The notes below the pieces were generated by a model, which was not told the DNA's origin, did not search any database, and saw only the letters and a list, made by a program, of their open reading frames with translations. A program made the translations under genes and the position numbers. This document shows, piece after piece, positions 1 through 6,415 of a stretch of DNA of 15,185 bases; the first letter of the stretch is position 1, and each line of letters starts with the position of its first letter. The stretch lies in NCBI GenBank assembly GCA_013153795.1, contig JAADDV010000061.1, forward strand, positions 1-15,185, in the 5' to 3' direction. Origin of the DNA: Aquificota bacterium (GTDB lineage Bacteria; Aquificota; Aquificia; Aquificales; Hydrogenothermaceae).

Positions 1-12
1 TTTTATCATAAA

Positions 13-88
13 TGGTGAGCCGCCTGGGGGTCGAACCCAGGACCACCGGTTTAAAAGACCGGTGCTCTACCGACTGAGCTAGCGGCTC
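13..88 (-). tRNA. tRNA-Lys (anticodon UUU), CCA encoded
   Basis: The reverse complement folds into a full 76-nt cloverleaf. The 7-bp acceptor stem is GAGCCGC/GCGGCTC, followed by T8-A9, a GCTC/GAGC D stem, an anticodon arm CCGGT-CTTTTAA-ACCGG with anticodon UUU, and a CTGGG/CCCAG T arm with the TTCGACC loop. The discriminator base is A, and the terminal CCA is encoded in the DNA (plus-strand TGG at 13-15). U33 is normal here. It is transcribed away from the dUTPase operon from its own promoter at 107-135. The terminator would lie outside the window. Confidence 0.97.
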
Positions 89-106
89 ATCCAAAAGCGG
101 ATAAAT

Positions 107-135
107 ATTATATGCATCTTTCTTATTTCTGTCAA
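107..135 (-). promoter_or_regulatory. Consensus sigma-70 promoter of tRNA-Lys, with a dyad over the -35 box
   Basis: Read on the minus strand, TTGACA (135-130) is followed by a 17-nt spacer and TATAAT (112-107), matching the consensus in both boxes and in spacing. Transcription would start near 100, about 12 nt before the tRNA 5' end. The -35 box sits in an inverted repeat, TTTCTGT-CA-ACAGAAA (126-141), whose 2-nt centre is too short for a good RNA hairpin, so a protein-binding site is the likelier reading. The region is shared with the leader of the divergent dUTPase gene. Confidence 0.8.
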
Positions 136-185
136 CAGAAAAATGGTATATTAAAAGTAATACTTTTCTAACAAAAGGAGGCTTT

Positions 186-866
186 ATGAAAGATAAACTT
201 ATAGAGATGTTTCAGCTTCAAGAAGATTTAAATAGAAGAATAAATGAAAATTGGAGAGAAATAAGGTCTCATGAAGATTTTGCTAGAGCAACATGGATAG
301 AGTGTGCAGAGCTTGTAGATAGTCTTCCATGGAAATGGTGGAAAAAGCAAGAAGCAGATTTAAATAATGTAAAAATAGAAATTATAGATATATGGCATTT
401 TATTATGTCTTATATATTACTAGATTATCCAGATATAGGAGAAGCTATAGAAAGTGAAGAAATTCAATATTTTTTAAAAGCTTTAAAGGAAGACTTTCAT
501 AATATTAATATAGATGGCCAATATATAAATCATTATCTTGGAGAAACTGATTATTATAAAAAGCTTATTTTTCTTACAGAAAGAGTAGCAGAAGGCTTCC
601 TTAAACAAAATATTAAAGAAGGTATATTTTTCTTTGGTTTATTAGTAAAAAATACTTTATCTTTTGATGAACTTTATTTGCTTTATATAGGAAAAAACAT
701 CTTAAATCATATAAGGCAAGAAAAAGGTTATAACGAAGGTCAATATAAAAAAATTTTTGACGGAATAGAAGATAATTATTATCTTTTTCAAATAGTAAAA
801 AATGTTAACAGTAGAGAAAACTTAGAAAAAGAGATAAGAAAAACTTTTGATATATTAAATACTTAA
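186..866 (+). CDS. dut: Dimeric all-alpha dUTP diphosphatase (dUTPase_2/MazG-like superfamily)
   Basis: Hydrolyses dUTP to dUMP and pyrophosphate, keeping uracil out of DNA and supplying dUMP for thymidylate synthesis; cytosolic. The 226-aa length matches the Campylobacter/kinetoplastid type of dimeric dUTPase, which is unrelated to the usual trimeric beta enzyme. The metal-binding set is visible: E39 and E42 in IECAEL, and E65 and D68 in EIIDIWHF, with the family signature DSLPWKWWKK between them. A conserved C-terminal part reads GKNILNHIRQEKGY with a following EDN, as in family members. The start has a good site, AAAGGAGG, a few bases upstream. It is the first gene of a three-gene run, with 13 bp to the protease gene. 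No clear plus-strand promoter is visible; TATATT at 147-152 lacks a good -35. The fold assignment is confident; the substrate is inferred from the family. Confidence 0.9.
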   Translation: MKDKLIEMFQLQEDLNRRINENWREIRSHEDFARATWIECAELVDSLPWKWWKKQEADLNNVKIEIIDIWHFIMSYILLDYPDIGEAIESEEIQYFLKALKEDFHNINIDGQYINHYLGETDYYKKLIFLTERVAEGFLKQNIKEGIFFFGLLVKNTLSFDELYLLYIGKNILNHIRQEKGYNEGQYKKIFDGIEDNYYLFQIVKNVNSRENLEKEIRKTFDILNT

Positions 867-879
867 AAGGAGGTGTAGA

Positions 880-1746
880 ATGGATCCATACGGCATGCTT
901 ATTAGCCAGCTTTTCTGGTTAATTTTCTTACTTCTTCTTATTACTCCTATGATTCAAGCCAGAACTTTAGAATGGAGTAGAGAAAGGTTAATTAAAGCTA
1001 TTGAGGAGAAGAGGAAGTCTCGTGTTATCACAATGATTCACAGACAGGAAACTCGTTCTTTTCTTGGCTTTTTTATGATGAGATTCATAACTATCGAAGA
1101 TTCAGAACAGGTTCTAAGAGCTATCAGAATGACTCCTAAAGATATGCCTATTGATTTTATTATTCATACGCCTGGAGGAATAGCTTTAGCAGCAACCCAA
1201 ATAGCAAATGCTTTAGCAGACCATGAAGCTGAAGTAAGAGTTATAGTTCCTCACTATGCAATGTCTGGAGGAACTCTAATAGCTTTGGCAGCAGATAAAA
1301 TAATAATGGATGAACATGCTGTTTTAGGACCTGTTGACCCTCAACTTGGACAAGAACCTGCAGCTTCTATAGTTAAAGTAAAACAATTTAAAGAACCAAA
1401 AGATATAGAAGACCAAACATTAATAAAAATAGATATAAGTGAAAAAGCTTTAAAGCAAATGTATGATTATGTAAAAAATCTCCTTATAAAGAAAGGATTT
1501 GATGAAGAAAAAGCTGCAAAAATCTCAGAAGAGTTATCTCAAGGGAAATGGACCCATGATTATCCTTTAACTGTTGATTATCTTAAAAAACTTGGATTAA
1601 ACGTGTCTACAGATGTTCCTGAAGAAGTATATGCATTAATGGATTTATATCCTCAACCTCAGGGAACTCCTTCAGTCCAGTATATTCCTGTTCCATACCA
1701 AAGACCAGGGACAGGAAACAACAGTGCTGGCATTGAAAGAAAATGA
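880..1746 (+). CDS. Membrane-anchored SDH/SppA-class serine protease (ClpP fold)
   Basis: Probable membrane-bound serine peptidase of the SDH_sah group (serine dehydrogenase proteinase family, Clp/crotonase fold). Residues about 7-27 form one hydrophobic segment that would anchor the protein in the inner membrane. The catalytic domain follows: oxyanion-type motif IIHTPGG (94-100), then the AMSGGT nucleophile elbow with the predicted catalytic S129, then a LAADKIIMDEHAVLGPVDPQ block typical of the family. A GKWTHDYPLT block lies near residue 220, and the last 30 residues are a Pro-rich tail. The start at 880 has GGAGGT at 869-874. Its end overlaps the next gene by 4 bp (ATGA), so it is probably translationally coupled to the DUF502 protein, which suggests membrane quality control. 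The physiological substrate is unknown. Confidence 0.85.
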   Translation: MDPYGMLISQLFWLIFLLLLITPMIQARTLEWSRERLIKAIEEKRKSRVITMIHRQETRSFLGFFMMRFITIEDSEQVLRAIRMTPKDMPIDFIIHTPGGIALAATQIANALADHEAEVRVIVPHYAMSGGTLIALAADKIIMDEHAVLGPVDPQLGQEPAASIVKVKQFKEPKDIEDQTLIKIDISEKALKQMYDYVKNLLIKKGFDEEKAAKISEELSQGKWTHDYPLTVDYLKKLGLNVSTDVPEEVYALMDLYPQPQGTPSVQYIPVPYQRPGTGNNSAGIERK

Positions 1747-2378
1747 GCCATAAGCGAACTTTCTGGATAAACTTAAGGGATATATTTTTAACAGGACTGT
1801 TTATCTTTATACCGATAGTTATTACTATATGGCTTGTTTTTTGGCTGTTAGGTTTCGTAAATGACCTAATACTTCCTGTTTTAAATAACTTTGTCCCTAT
1901 CCCAAATATACCTGGGATAGGGCTTCTTGTAACTATAATTTTTATTTTTATAATAGGACTTTTAGCCCAAAACTATTTTGGAAAAAAAATACTGGAATTT
2001 TGGGACTCTTTAATTGATAAGATTCCTCTTGTTCGCTCTGTTTATCACGCAACCCGTCAGATGATGGAAAATCTTTTCGATAGAAAAACAAAATTTAGAA
2101 AAACTGTTTTGGTTGATTTCCCTAGAAAAGGAACTCTTTCTATTGGTTTTGTAGCAAATGAAGTTAATATAGAAGATAAAGAATATTATGTTATATACGT
2201 TCCAACAGCTCCAAATCCTACTTCTGGATACACCCTTTTTGTTAAAAAAGATGAGGTTATCCATACAGATATGAGTGTTGAAGAAGCTACAAGGATTATC
2301 CTTTCAGGAGGGATTGTAACAAAGCAATTTATCCGTATTAAAAAAGAAACACCTTCTTTAACAGAAAATAACTCCTAA
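1743..2378 (+). CDS. DUF502 family inner-membrane protein
   Basis: A 211-aa protein with two transmembrane helices (about 11-38 and 57-77) separated by a short Pro-rich loop, then a soluble C-terminal domain. The pattern is that of DUF502: the FIPIVITIWLVFWL helix, PGIGLL before the second helix, IPLVRSVYHATRQ just after it, then VYVPTAPNPTSGYTLFV and MSVEEATRIILSGGI at the end. The function of DUF502 is not established. The ATG overlaps the stop of the protease gene (ATGA, 1743-1746), so the two products are probably made together at the membrane. Plant COV homologues are linked to membrane trafficking, but nothing in this sequence supports extending that here. Confidence 0.88.
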   Translation: MSHKRTFWINLRDIFLTGLFIFIPIVITIWLVFWLLGFVNDLILPVLNNFVPIPNIPGIGLLVTIIFIFIIGLLAQNYFGKKILEFWDSLIDKIPLVRSVYHATRQMMENLFDRKTKFRKTVLVDFPRKGTLSIGFVANEVNIEDKEYYVIYVPTAPNPTSGYTLFVKKDEVIHTDMSVEEATRIILSGGIVTKQFIRIKKETPSLTENNS

Positions 2379-2401
2379 GATTTTAAGTATCTTTATTTTT
2401 T
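2377..2401 (+). terminator. Weak candidate terminator after the DUF502 gene
   Basis: AAGAT (2377-2381) and ATCTT (2389-2393) can pair around a 7-nt loop and are followed by TATTTTTTC. The stem is short and AT-rich and overlaps the stop codon. It fits the gap between two separately promoted units but is weak on its own. Confidence 0.3.
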
Positions 2402-2426
2402 CACAGGTTTTTCTCTAAGGTTTTAG

Positions 2427-2455
2427 TTGATAAAAAAAATCTAAAAAGCTAAAAT
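2427..2455 (+). promoter_or_regulatory. Predicted sigma-70 promoter of nuoCD-nuoI
   Basis: TTGATA (2427-2432), a 17-nt spacer and TAAAAT (2450-2455), each one mismatch from consensus. Transcription would start near 2462, giving a leader of about 33 nt before the GGAG ribosome-binding site and ATG at 2495. Confidence 0.65.
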
Positions 2456-2494
2456 TTATAACACTGTTTTAAAAAATTTTACTGGAGTAGAAAG

Positions 2495-4231
2495 ATGTCC
2501 TGGATAAGTCTAGAAAAAATAAAAAGGTTAGGAGAAAAATTTAGCTACGCTAATGTTATTGAAAATGATAAAGGATTTCATTCAATAGAAGTTCCAAAAG
2601 AAAATTTAATAGATTTTCTTACATTTCTTAAAACAGACCCAGATTATTCTTTCAAAATGTTTATAGACTGGACAATAATAGACCATGGACAAAAAGCAGA
2701 CCCTAGATTTCAAGGAGTTTTAATCTTATATTCTCCAGAATATAAAGAGAGAATAATAGTTAAAACCTGGGCTACAAATGAAACCTTACCATCTCTTACA
2801 GGTCTTTGGACAGGTGCTAAGTGGGCAGAAAGGGAAGCTTGGGATATGTTTGGTATTAGGTTTGAAGGACATGAAAACCTTGTTCGTATGTTTTTATGGG
2901 AAACATATCCATATCATCCACTAAGAAAAGATTTTCCTCTTAGAGGAATTGAAGATACAGAGCTCCCTTCTTTAAATGAAAAAGAGAGAATGGACCAGCT
3001 TGAAGGGACTATGAACTACTCCAGAATGCATACAGCTCTTCCAACTTTAGAAGATTTAGAAAAAACCCAAAAAGCAAGAATGCCTCAGAAAAAAGCTCAG
3101 GTAGTTTTAAACTGGGGGCCTCTTCATCCGGGAACTCATGGAACAATATGGTTTTTATTTGATATGGAAGGAGAATATGTAAAAGAATGCGATATTATCA
3201 TTGGTCAGCTTCACAGAGGAGTTGAAAAACTTGCTGAAAATATGAACGTTCAGCAGATAATCCCTTATACAGATAGAATGGACTATATCGCTGCAATAAA
3301 TGAAAATCACTCTGTATGTATCGCCGCAGAGAAACTTCTTGGTATCCATGAAAAGATTCCAGAAAAGGCTAAATATATAAGAACTATGATGGCTGAGCTT
3401 TCAAGAATAAACTCTCATCTTCTTTGGCTTGGAACATATGCCCTTGACCTTGGTGCTTTAACAATGTTTCTTTATACCTTCAGAGAAAGAGAAAAGCTTA
3501 TGGATATTTTAGAAGGTATAACAGGAGCAAGATTTACAATAAACTATTTCAGAGTTGGCGGAGTTTATGCTGACCTTCCATATGGAGCTTTAGATGCTAT
3601 AGAGCATTTCTTAAAAGACTTACCTAAAAGAATAAATGATTATGAGACTCTCTTAACAAGAAATAGAATCTGGTTAAAAAGAAATGTAGATGTATGTATC
3701 ATTACTGAAGAAGATGTTTATGATTACGGATTAACAGGAGCAGTAGCAAGAGCTTCAGGTGTTCCTTATGACTTAAGAAAAATAGATAAATATGATGCTT
3801 ATGGAGAGGTAGAGTTTGATATTCCTGTAGGTGAGAAGGGAGATTCTTATGATAGATATCTAGTTAGAATGGAAGAAATGAGACAATCTATAAAAATAGT
3901 TAAACAATGTGTTGAAAAACTAAGAACAATGTCTAAAAACGACCCATATTTCTATGAGCCGGAAGATAAAAAAATGAAAATAACTATAGATGGTAGAGGA
4001 ACTAAGCTTTTCAAAGGAGAAGTTTATGCAGCAGCAGATAATCCAAGAGGTGAACTTGGTGTTTATATATATCAACCTAAAGATGGTATAAAACCATTCA
4101 GGTTTAGACTTCGTTCTGGAGCTTTCTATAACTTGCAAGTATTTACTAAAGCAATAATTGGAAGACCAATAGCAGATGCTATTACATTACTTTCAACAAT
4201 AGACCCAGTTGTTGGGGAAACTGACAGGTAA
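2495..4231 (+). CDS. nuoCD: NADH-quinone oxidoreductase subunit C/D fusion (complex I)
   Basis: Fused 30-kDa and 49-kDa subunits of respiratory complex I, on the cytoplasmic peripheral arm, where electrons reach quinone. The NuoC part (about 1-155) carries WAEREAWDMFG (110-120) and YPYHPLRKDFPL. A linker of about 45 residues leads to NuoD, which begins at LNWGPLHPGTHG. H215 of HPGTHG and Y264 of DRMDY stand 49 residues apart, matching the spacing of the His and Tyr that hold the quinone head group in the 49-kDa subunit. The protein ends with the family signature DPVVGETDR. At 578 aa it is close to the Escherichia coli NuoCD fusion. GGAG lies 7 nt before the ATG. Followed 25 bp later by nuoI; the other complex I genes are not in the window. 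In Aquificales complex I genes are scattered and sometimes duplicated, so more than one copy may exist. Confidence 0.96.
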   Translation: MSWISLEKIKRLGEKFSYANVIENDKGFHSIEVPKENLIDFLTFLKTDPDYSFKMFIDWTIIDHGQKADPRFQGVLILYSPEYKERIIVKTWATNETLPSLTGLWTGAKWAEREAWDMFGIRFEGHENLVRMFLWETYPYHPLRKDFPLRGIEDTELPSLNEKERMDQLEGTMNYSRMHTALPTLEDLEKTQKARMPQKKAQVVLNWGPLHPGTHGTIWFLFDMEGEYVKECDIIIGQLHRGVEKLAENMNVQQIIPYTDRMDYIAAINENHSVCIAAEKLLGIHEKIPEKAKYIRTMMAELSRINSHLLWLGTYALDLGALTMFLYTFREREKLMDILEGITGARFTINYFRVGGVYADLPYGALDAIEHFLKDLPKRINDYETLLTRNRIWLKRNVDVCIITEEDVYDYGLTGAVARASGVPYDLRKIDKYDAYGEVEFDIPVGEKGDSYDRYLVRMEEMRQSIKIVKQCVEKLRTMSKNDPYFYEPEDKKMKITIDGRGTKLFKGEVYAAADNPRGELGVYIYQPKDGIKPFRFRLRSGAFYNLQVFTKAIIGRPIADAITLLSTIDPVVGETDR

Positions 4232-4256
4232 AAAGGTTTAAAACTGGAGGATTATT

Positions 4257-4958
4257 ATGGGAATAAAAAAAGTTGGTTTAAATAAAAATGTAGCTCCTCA
4301 AAGTATTGTTGAAAAAATATTTTTCCTTGATTTTGCTAAAGGATTAAAAACAACTATTAAACATCTTTTTAAAAGAGTCATAACTGTAGATTTTCCTTTT
4401 GAAGTAATAGTTCCAGCAATTAGATTCAGAGGAGTTCATGGTCTTAGAAATGTTGATGGAACAGAACCTGAAGATTTTGCTTCTTGGGTAAAGAAATTAA
4501 AAATTAAGCCACCTGAGAAAGGAGAAACTAGATGTATTGCCTGTAAATTCTGTCAGGCAGCTTGTCCAGTTCCAGAAATATTTGTTATAAAAGCAGAAAA
4601 ACTTGATGTTCCAGAAGACCATCCTCACCACGGACTTAAAGTTCTTACTCAGTTTGATATGGATTTAGGAAAATGTATGTTCTGTGGATTATGCACCCTT
4701 GCTTGTCCAACTGCTTGTATCATTCACACAGATGTATATGATTTATCTTCATACACAAGGAGAGGAGCTATTTTAAATAAGGAGCAACTTGCAAAAATCG
4801 CAGATGACTTTATAGCAAGAAGAGGAAAAGAAAAATTTGATGAGCATTCTCACTGGCCAGATACTCAAAAAGTATGGCCAGAATATGATTTAGCAAGAGC
4901 AAAAGCTTGGGATAATAATCCTCCTGTATTTGGACCAAACTACCAAGACCAAGAATAA
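4257..4958 (+). CDS. nuoI: NADH-quinone oxidoreductase subunit I, 2x[4Fe-4S] ferredoxin-type
   Basis: Carries the two [4Fe-4S] clusters (N6a/N6b) that pass electrons towards the quinone site of complex I. The two ferredoxin motifs are intact: C93-C96-C99 with C103-P, and C140-C143-C146 with C150-P. The N-terminal part holds the conserved IRFRGVHGLRN stretch (56-65). Two places look longer than usual: about 20 residues lie between DGTE (67-70) and TRCIAC (91-96), and a His/Pro-rich PEDHPHHG (119-126) lies between the clusters. Both read through in frame, so they are real protein sequence rather than a frameshift. GGAGG precedes the ATG. A hairpin terminator starts two bases after the stop codon, closing the two-gene unit. 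Confidence 0.95.
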   Translation: MGIKKVGLNKNVAPQSIVEKIFFLDFAKGLKTTIKHLFKRVITVDFPFEVIVPAIRFRGVHGLRNVDGTEPEDFASWVKKLKIKPPEKGETRCIACKFCQAACPVPEIFVIKAEKLDVPEDHPHHGLKVLTQFDMDLGKCMFCGLCTLACPTACIIHTDVYDLSSYTRRGAILNKEQLAKIADDFIARRGKEKFDEHSHWPDTQKVWPEYDLARAKAWDNNPPVFGPNYQDQE

Positions 4959-4959
4959 G

Positions 4960-4990
4960 AAAAAAAGCAGGCTTTTGAGCCTGTTTTTTT
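4960..4990 (+). terminator. Rho-independent terminator after nuoI
   Basis: GCAGGC (4967-4972), loop TTTTGA and GCCTGT (4979-4984) form a stem extended by pairing of the flanking A and T runs. The T run 4984-4990 serves as the release tract. The stop codon of nuoI lies just upstream. Confidence 0.88.
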
Positions 4991-5003
4991 AATATAAAAT
5001 AAA

Positions 5004-5405
5004 ATGGCAAATTACTCTTATGTTTCTCTAACTATAGAAGGAGATATAAATAGAATTAGAGATTTTGTTAAGAAACTTAAATATGATGGTAAGTATTCAA
5101 TAGCTAATTTAGTAGATGAAGAGCATCAAGCTGAAGTCAAAATCTTCAAACCTTCATGGATTTTTCTTCATGATTTTAAAGCCAAAAAAGTTTCAGATAA
5201 TAAAGTTAAAATAACTTTTGATGTAAAGTATTTATTACCACCTGTTTTTTACCAGTATTTTGCTATTCATTATCCAGATTTAAAAATGATAATAGAAGAA
5301 TTTAATGAAGGAGGCTATTATTCAACTATCATTGTTGAAAATGGAAAAATTACAGAAAACTTTACAGAAGATTTTCCTTTAGAGGAAGAAGAGAGAGAAA
5401 AATAA
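5004..5405 (+). CDS. Small soluble protein of unknown function, possibly YubB/DUF1281-like ferredoxin fold
   Basis: I do not recognise a function. The 133-aa protein has no signal peptide or membrane segment and ends in a very acidic tail (EEEERE). Its opening, MANYSYVSLTIEGD, then a helix RIRDFVKKL, and later HYPDLKMIIEEFNEGGYYSTIIVENGKI, resemble the YubB ferredoxin-like/DUF1281 pattern (a first strand beginning MAN..., a helix, and a C-terminal strand pair). This supports the start at 5004 but is only a fold-level impression. The start is odd: it lies 14 nt after the T run of the nuoI terminator and has no Shine-Dalgarno sequence. TATAAA at 4993-4998 could give a leaderless or very short-leader transcript, though no good -35 is seen. 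The alternative is read-through from nuoI. Convergent with ftsY, 5 bp apart. Confidence 0.7.
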   Translation: MANYSYVSLTIEGDINRIRDFVKKLKYDGKYSIANLVDEEHQAEVKIFKPSWIFLHDFKAKKVSDNKVKITFDVKYLLPPVFYQYFAIHYPDLKMIIEEFNEGGYYSTIIVENGKITENFTEDFPLEEEEREK

Positions 5406-5409
5406 AAAT

Positions 5410-5423
5410 TTTACTCGAGTAAA
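5410..5423 (-). terminator. Palindrome at the ftsY stop codon, candidate weak terminator
   Basis: TTTACTCGAGTAAA is a perfect 14-bp palindrome lying over the ftsY stop codon. On the minus strand the arms can pair as TTTAC/GTAAA around TCGA and are followed by ATTTTTATTTTT. It is the only terminator-like signal between the convergent genes, and the stem is short. Confidence 0.35.
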
Positions 5424-6307
5424 GCTTCTACAAAAGCTTTTGCTTCAAAAGGTTGTAAATCTTCTATATCTTCACCTACTCCTATAAATTTAATAGGAAT
5501 ACAAAGCTCCTGACATATAGGAATTAAAGCTCCTCCTTTTGCAGACCCATCTAGTTTAGTTATAACAATACCTGTTACATCTGTTGCTTCTTTGAAAGTT
5601 TTTGCCTGATTAATAGAGTTTTGTCCTATTGTTCCATCTAAAACAAGAATTGTTTCCACTGGTTGATTAGGCATTAATTTTTGTATGGTTCTTTTAATTT
5701 TTTGAAGTTCTTTCATTAGATGTTCTTTAGTGTGAAGTCTTCCTGCTGTATCTACAAGAACAATATCATCTCCTCTACTTTTTGCACTGTTTACAGCATC
5801 ATAAACAACAGCTGCAGGGTCAGCTCCTTGAGAATGTTTTACAATTCTTGCTCCTGACCTTTCTGCCCAAACTTCCAGCTGGTCTATAGCAGCTGCTCTA
5901 AATGTATCTGCAGCTGCTAAAACTACTGATTTTCCTTCTTTTGTAAATTGGGCTGCAAGTTTACCTATTGTTGTTGTTTTTCCACTTCCATTAACACCTA
6001 AAAAAAGAATAACAGCTGGCTTTTCTTCTCCAAGCTCAAGTTTTCCTTCACATTTTTTTAAAATTTCTATAAGTTTTTCCTTTAAAAGCTCTTTTAGTTC
6101 TTCTCCCTCCTTTATTTTTCTTTTTTTACTTTCTTTTCTTAAAAAATCTAAAATCTCTTCAGTAGCTTTAACTCCAACATCTGCCTTTAAAAGAGCTATT
6201 TCTATATCTTCAAACAAAGATTCATCTATTTTTCCTCTAAAAGGAATAAGATTTTTCTTTGTTTTTTGTAATCCTTTTTTAAGTTTATCAAACATAGATT
6301 TAAACAT
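5411..6307 (-). CDS. ftsY: Signal recognition particle receptor FtsY (NG domain)
   Basis: The SRP receptor GTPase docks the Ffh/4.5S RNA-ribosome complex at the inner membrane for co-translational insertion. The 298-aa protein has a basic amphipathic N-terminal helix (MFKSMFDKLKKGLQKTKKN), a four-helix N domain (about 25-90) and the G domain. G-domain motifs are GVNGSGKT (G1, 104-111), DTFRAAAIDQL (134-144), DTAGR (186-190) and TKLDGSAKGG (250-259). The usual DANTGQN reads LDGTIGQN (223-230). It lacks the long acidic A domain of Escherichia coli FtsY, as is common in compact homologues. GGAG lies 7 nt upstream of the ATG. TATAAT at 6342-6337 (minus) could be a -10, but no convincing -35 pairs with it. 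A weak dyad, TTTAC-tcga-GTAAA at the stop codon, followed by a T-rich run, may terminate it. Confidence 0.96.
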   Translation of the reverse strand: MFKSMFDKLKKGLQKTKKNLIPFRGKIDESLFEDIEIALLKADVGVKATEEILDFLRKESKKRKIKEGEELKELLKEKLIEILKKCEGKLELGEEKPAVILFLGVNGSGKTTTIGKLAAQFTKEGKSVVLAAADTFRAAAIDQLEVWAERSGARIVKHSQGADPAAVVYDAVNSAKSRGDDIVLVDTAGRLHTKEHLMKELQKIKRTIQKLMPNQPVETILVLDGTIGQNSINQAKTFKEATDVTGIVITKLDGSAKGGALIPICQELCIPIKFIGVGEDIEDLQPFEAKAFVEALLE

Positions 6308-6415
6308 CTTTTTTCTCCTTAACTTTATTTTTTATTATTATAAAGAAAAAGTTTTCTATAGCCGATAAAACATAATAAAATTATGAAGATTTTCAACTTT
6401 ATGGAGATATAAAAT

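Noticed and set aside
2010..2264. Antisense open frame inside the DUF502 gene, and similar ones inside nuoCD, nuoI, the OmpA-family gene and the reductase
   Set aside because: They lie wholly inside well-supported genes, have no ribosome-binding site or family-like sequence, and are rich in residues typical of reverse-read AT-rich codons.
4200..4960. Frameshift or pseudogene in nuoI because of the unusual stretch before the first cluster
   Set aside because: The frame is open from a good ribosome-binding site to the stop, and all eight cluster cysteines are in place; an in-frame insertion explains it better.
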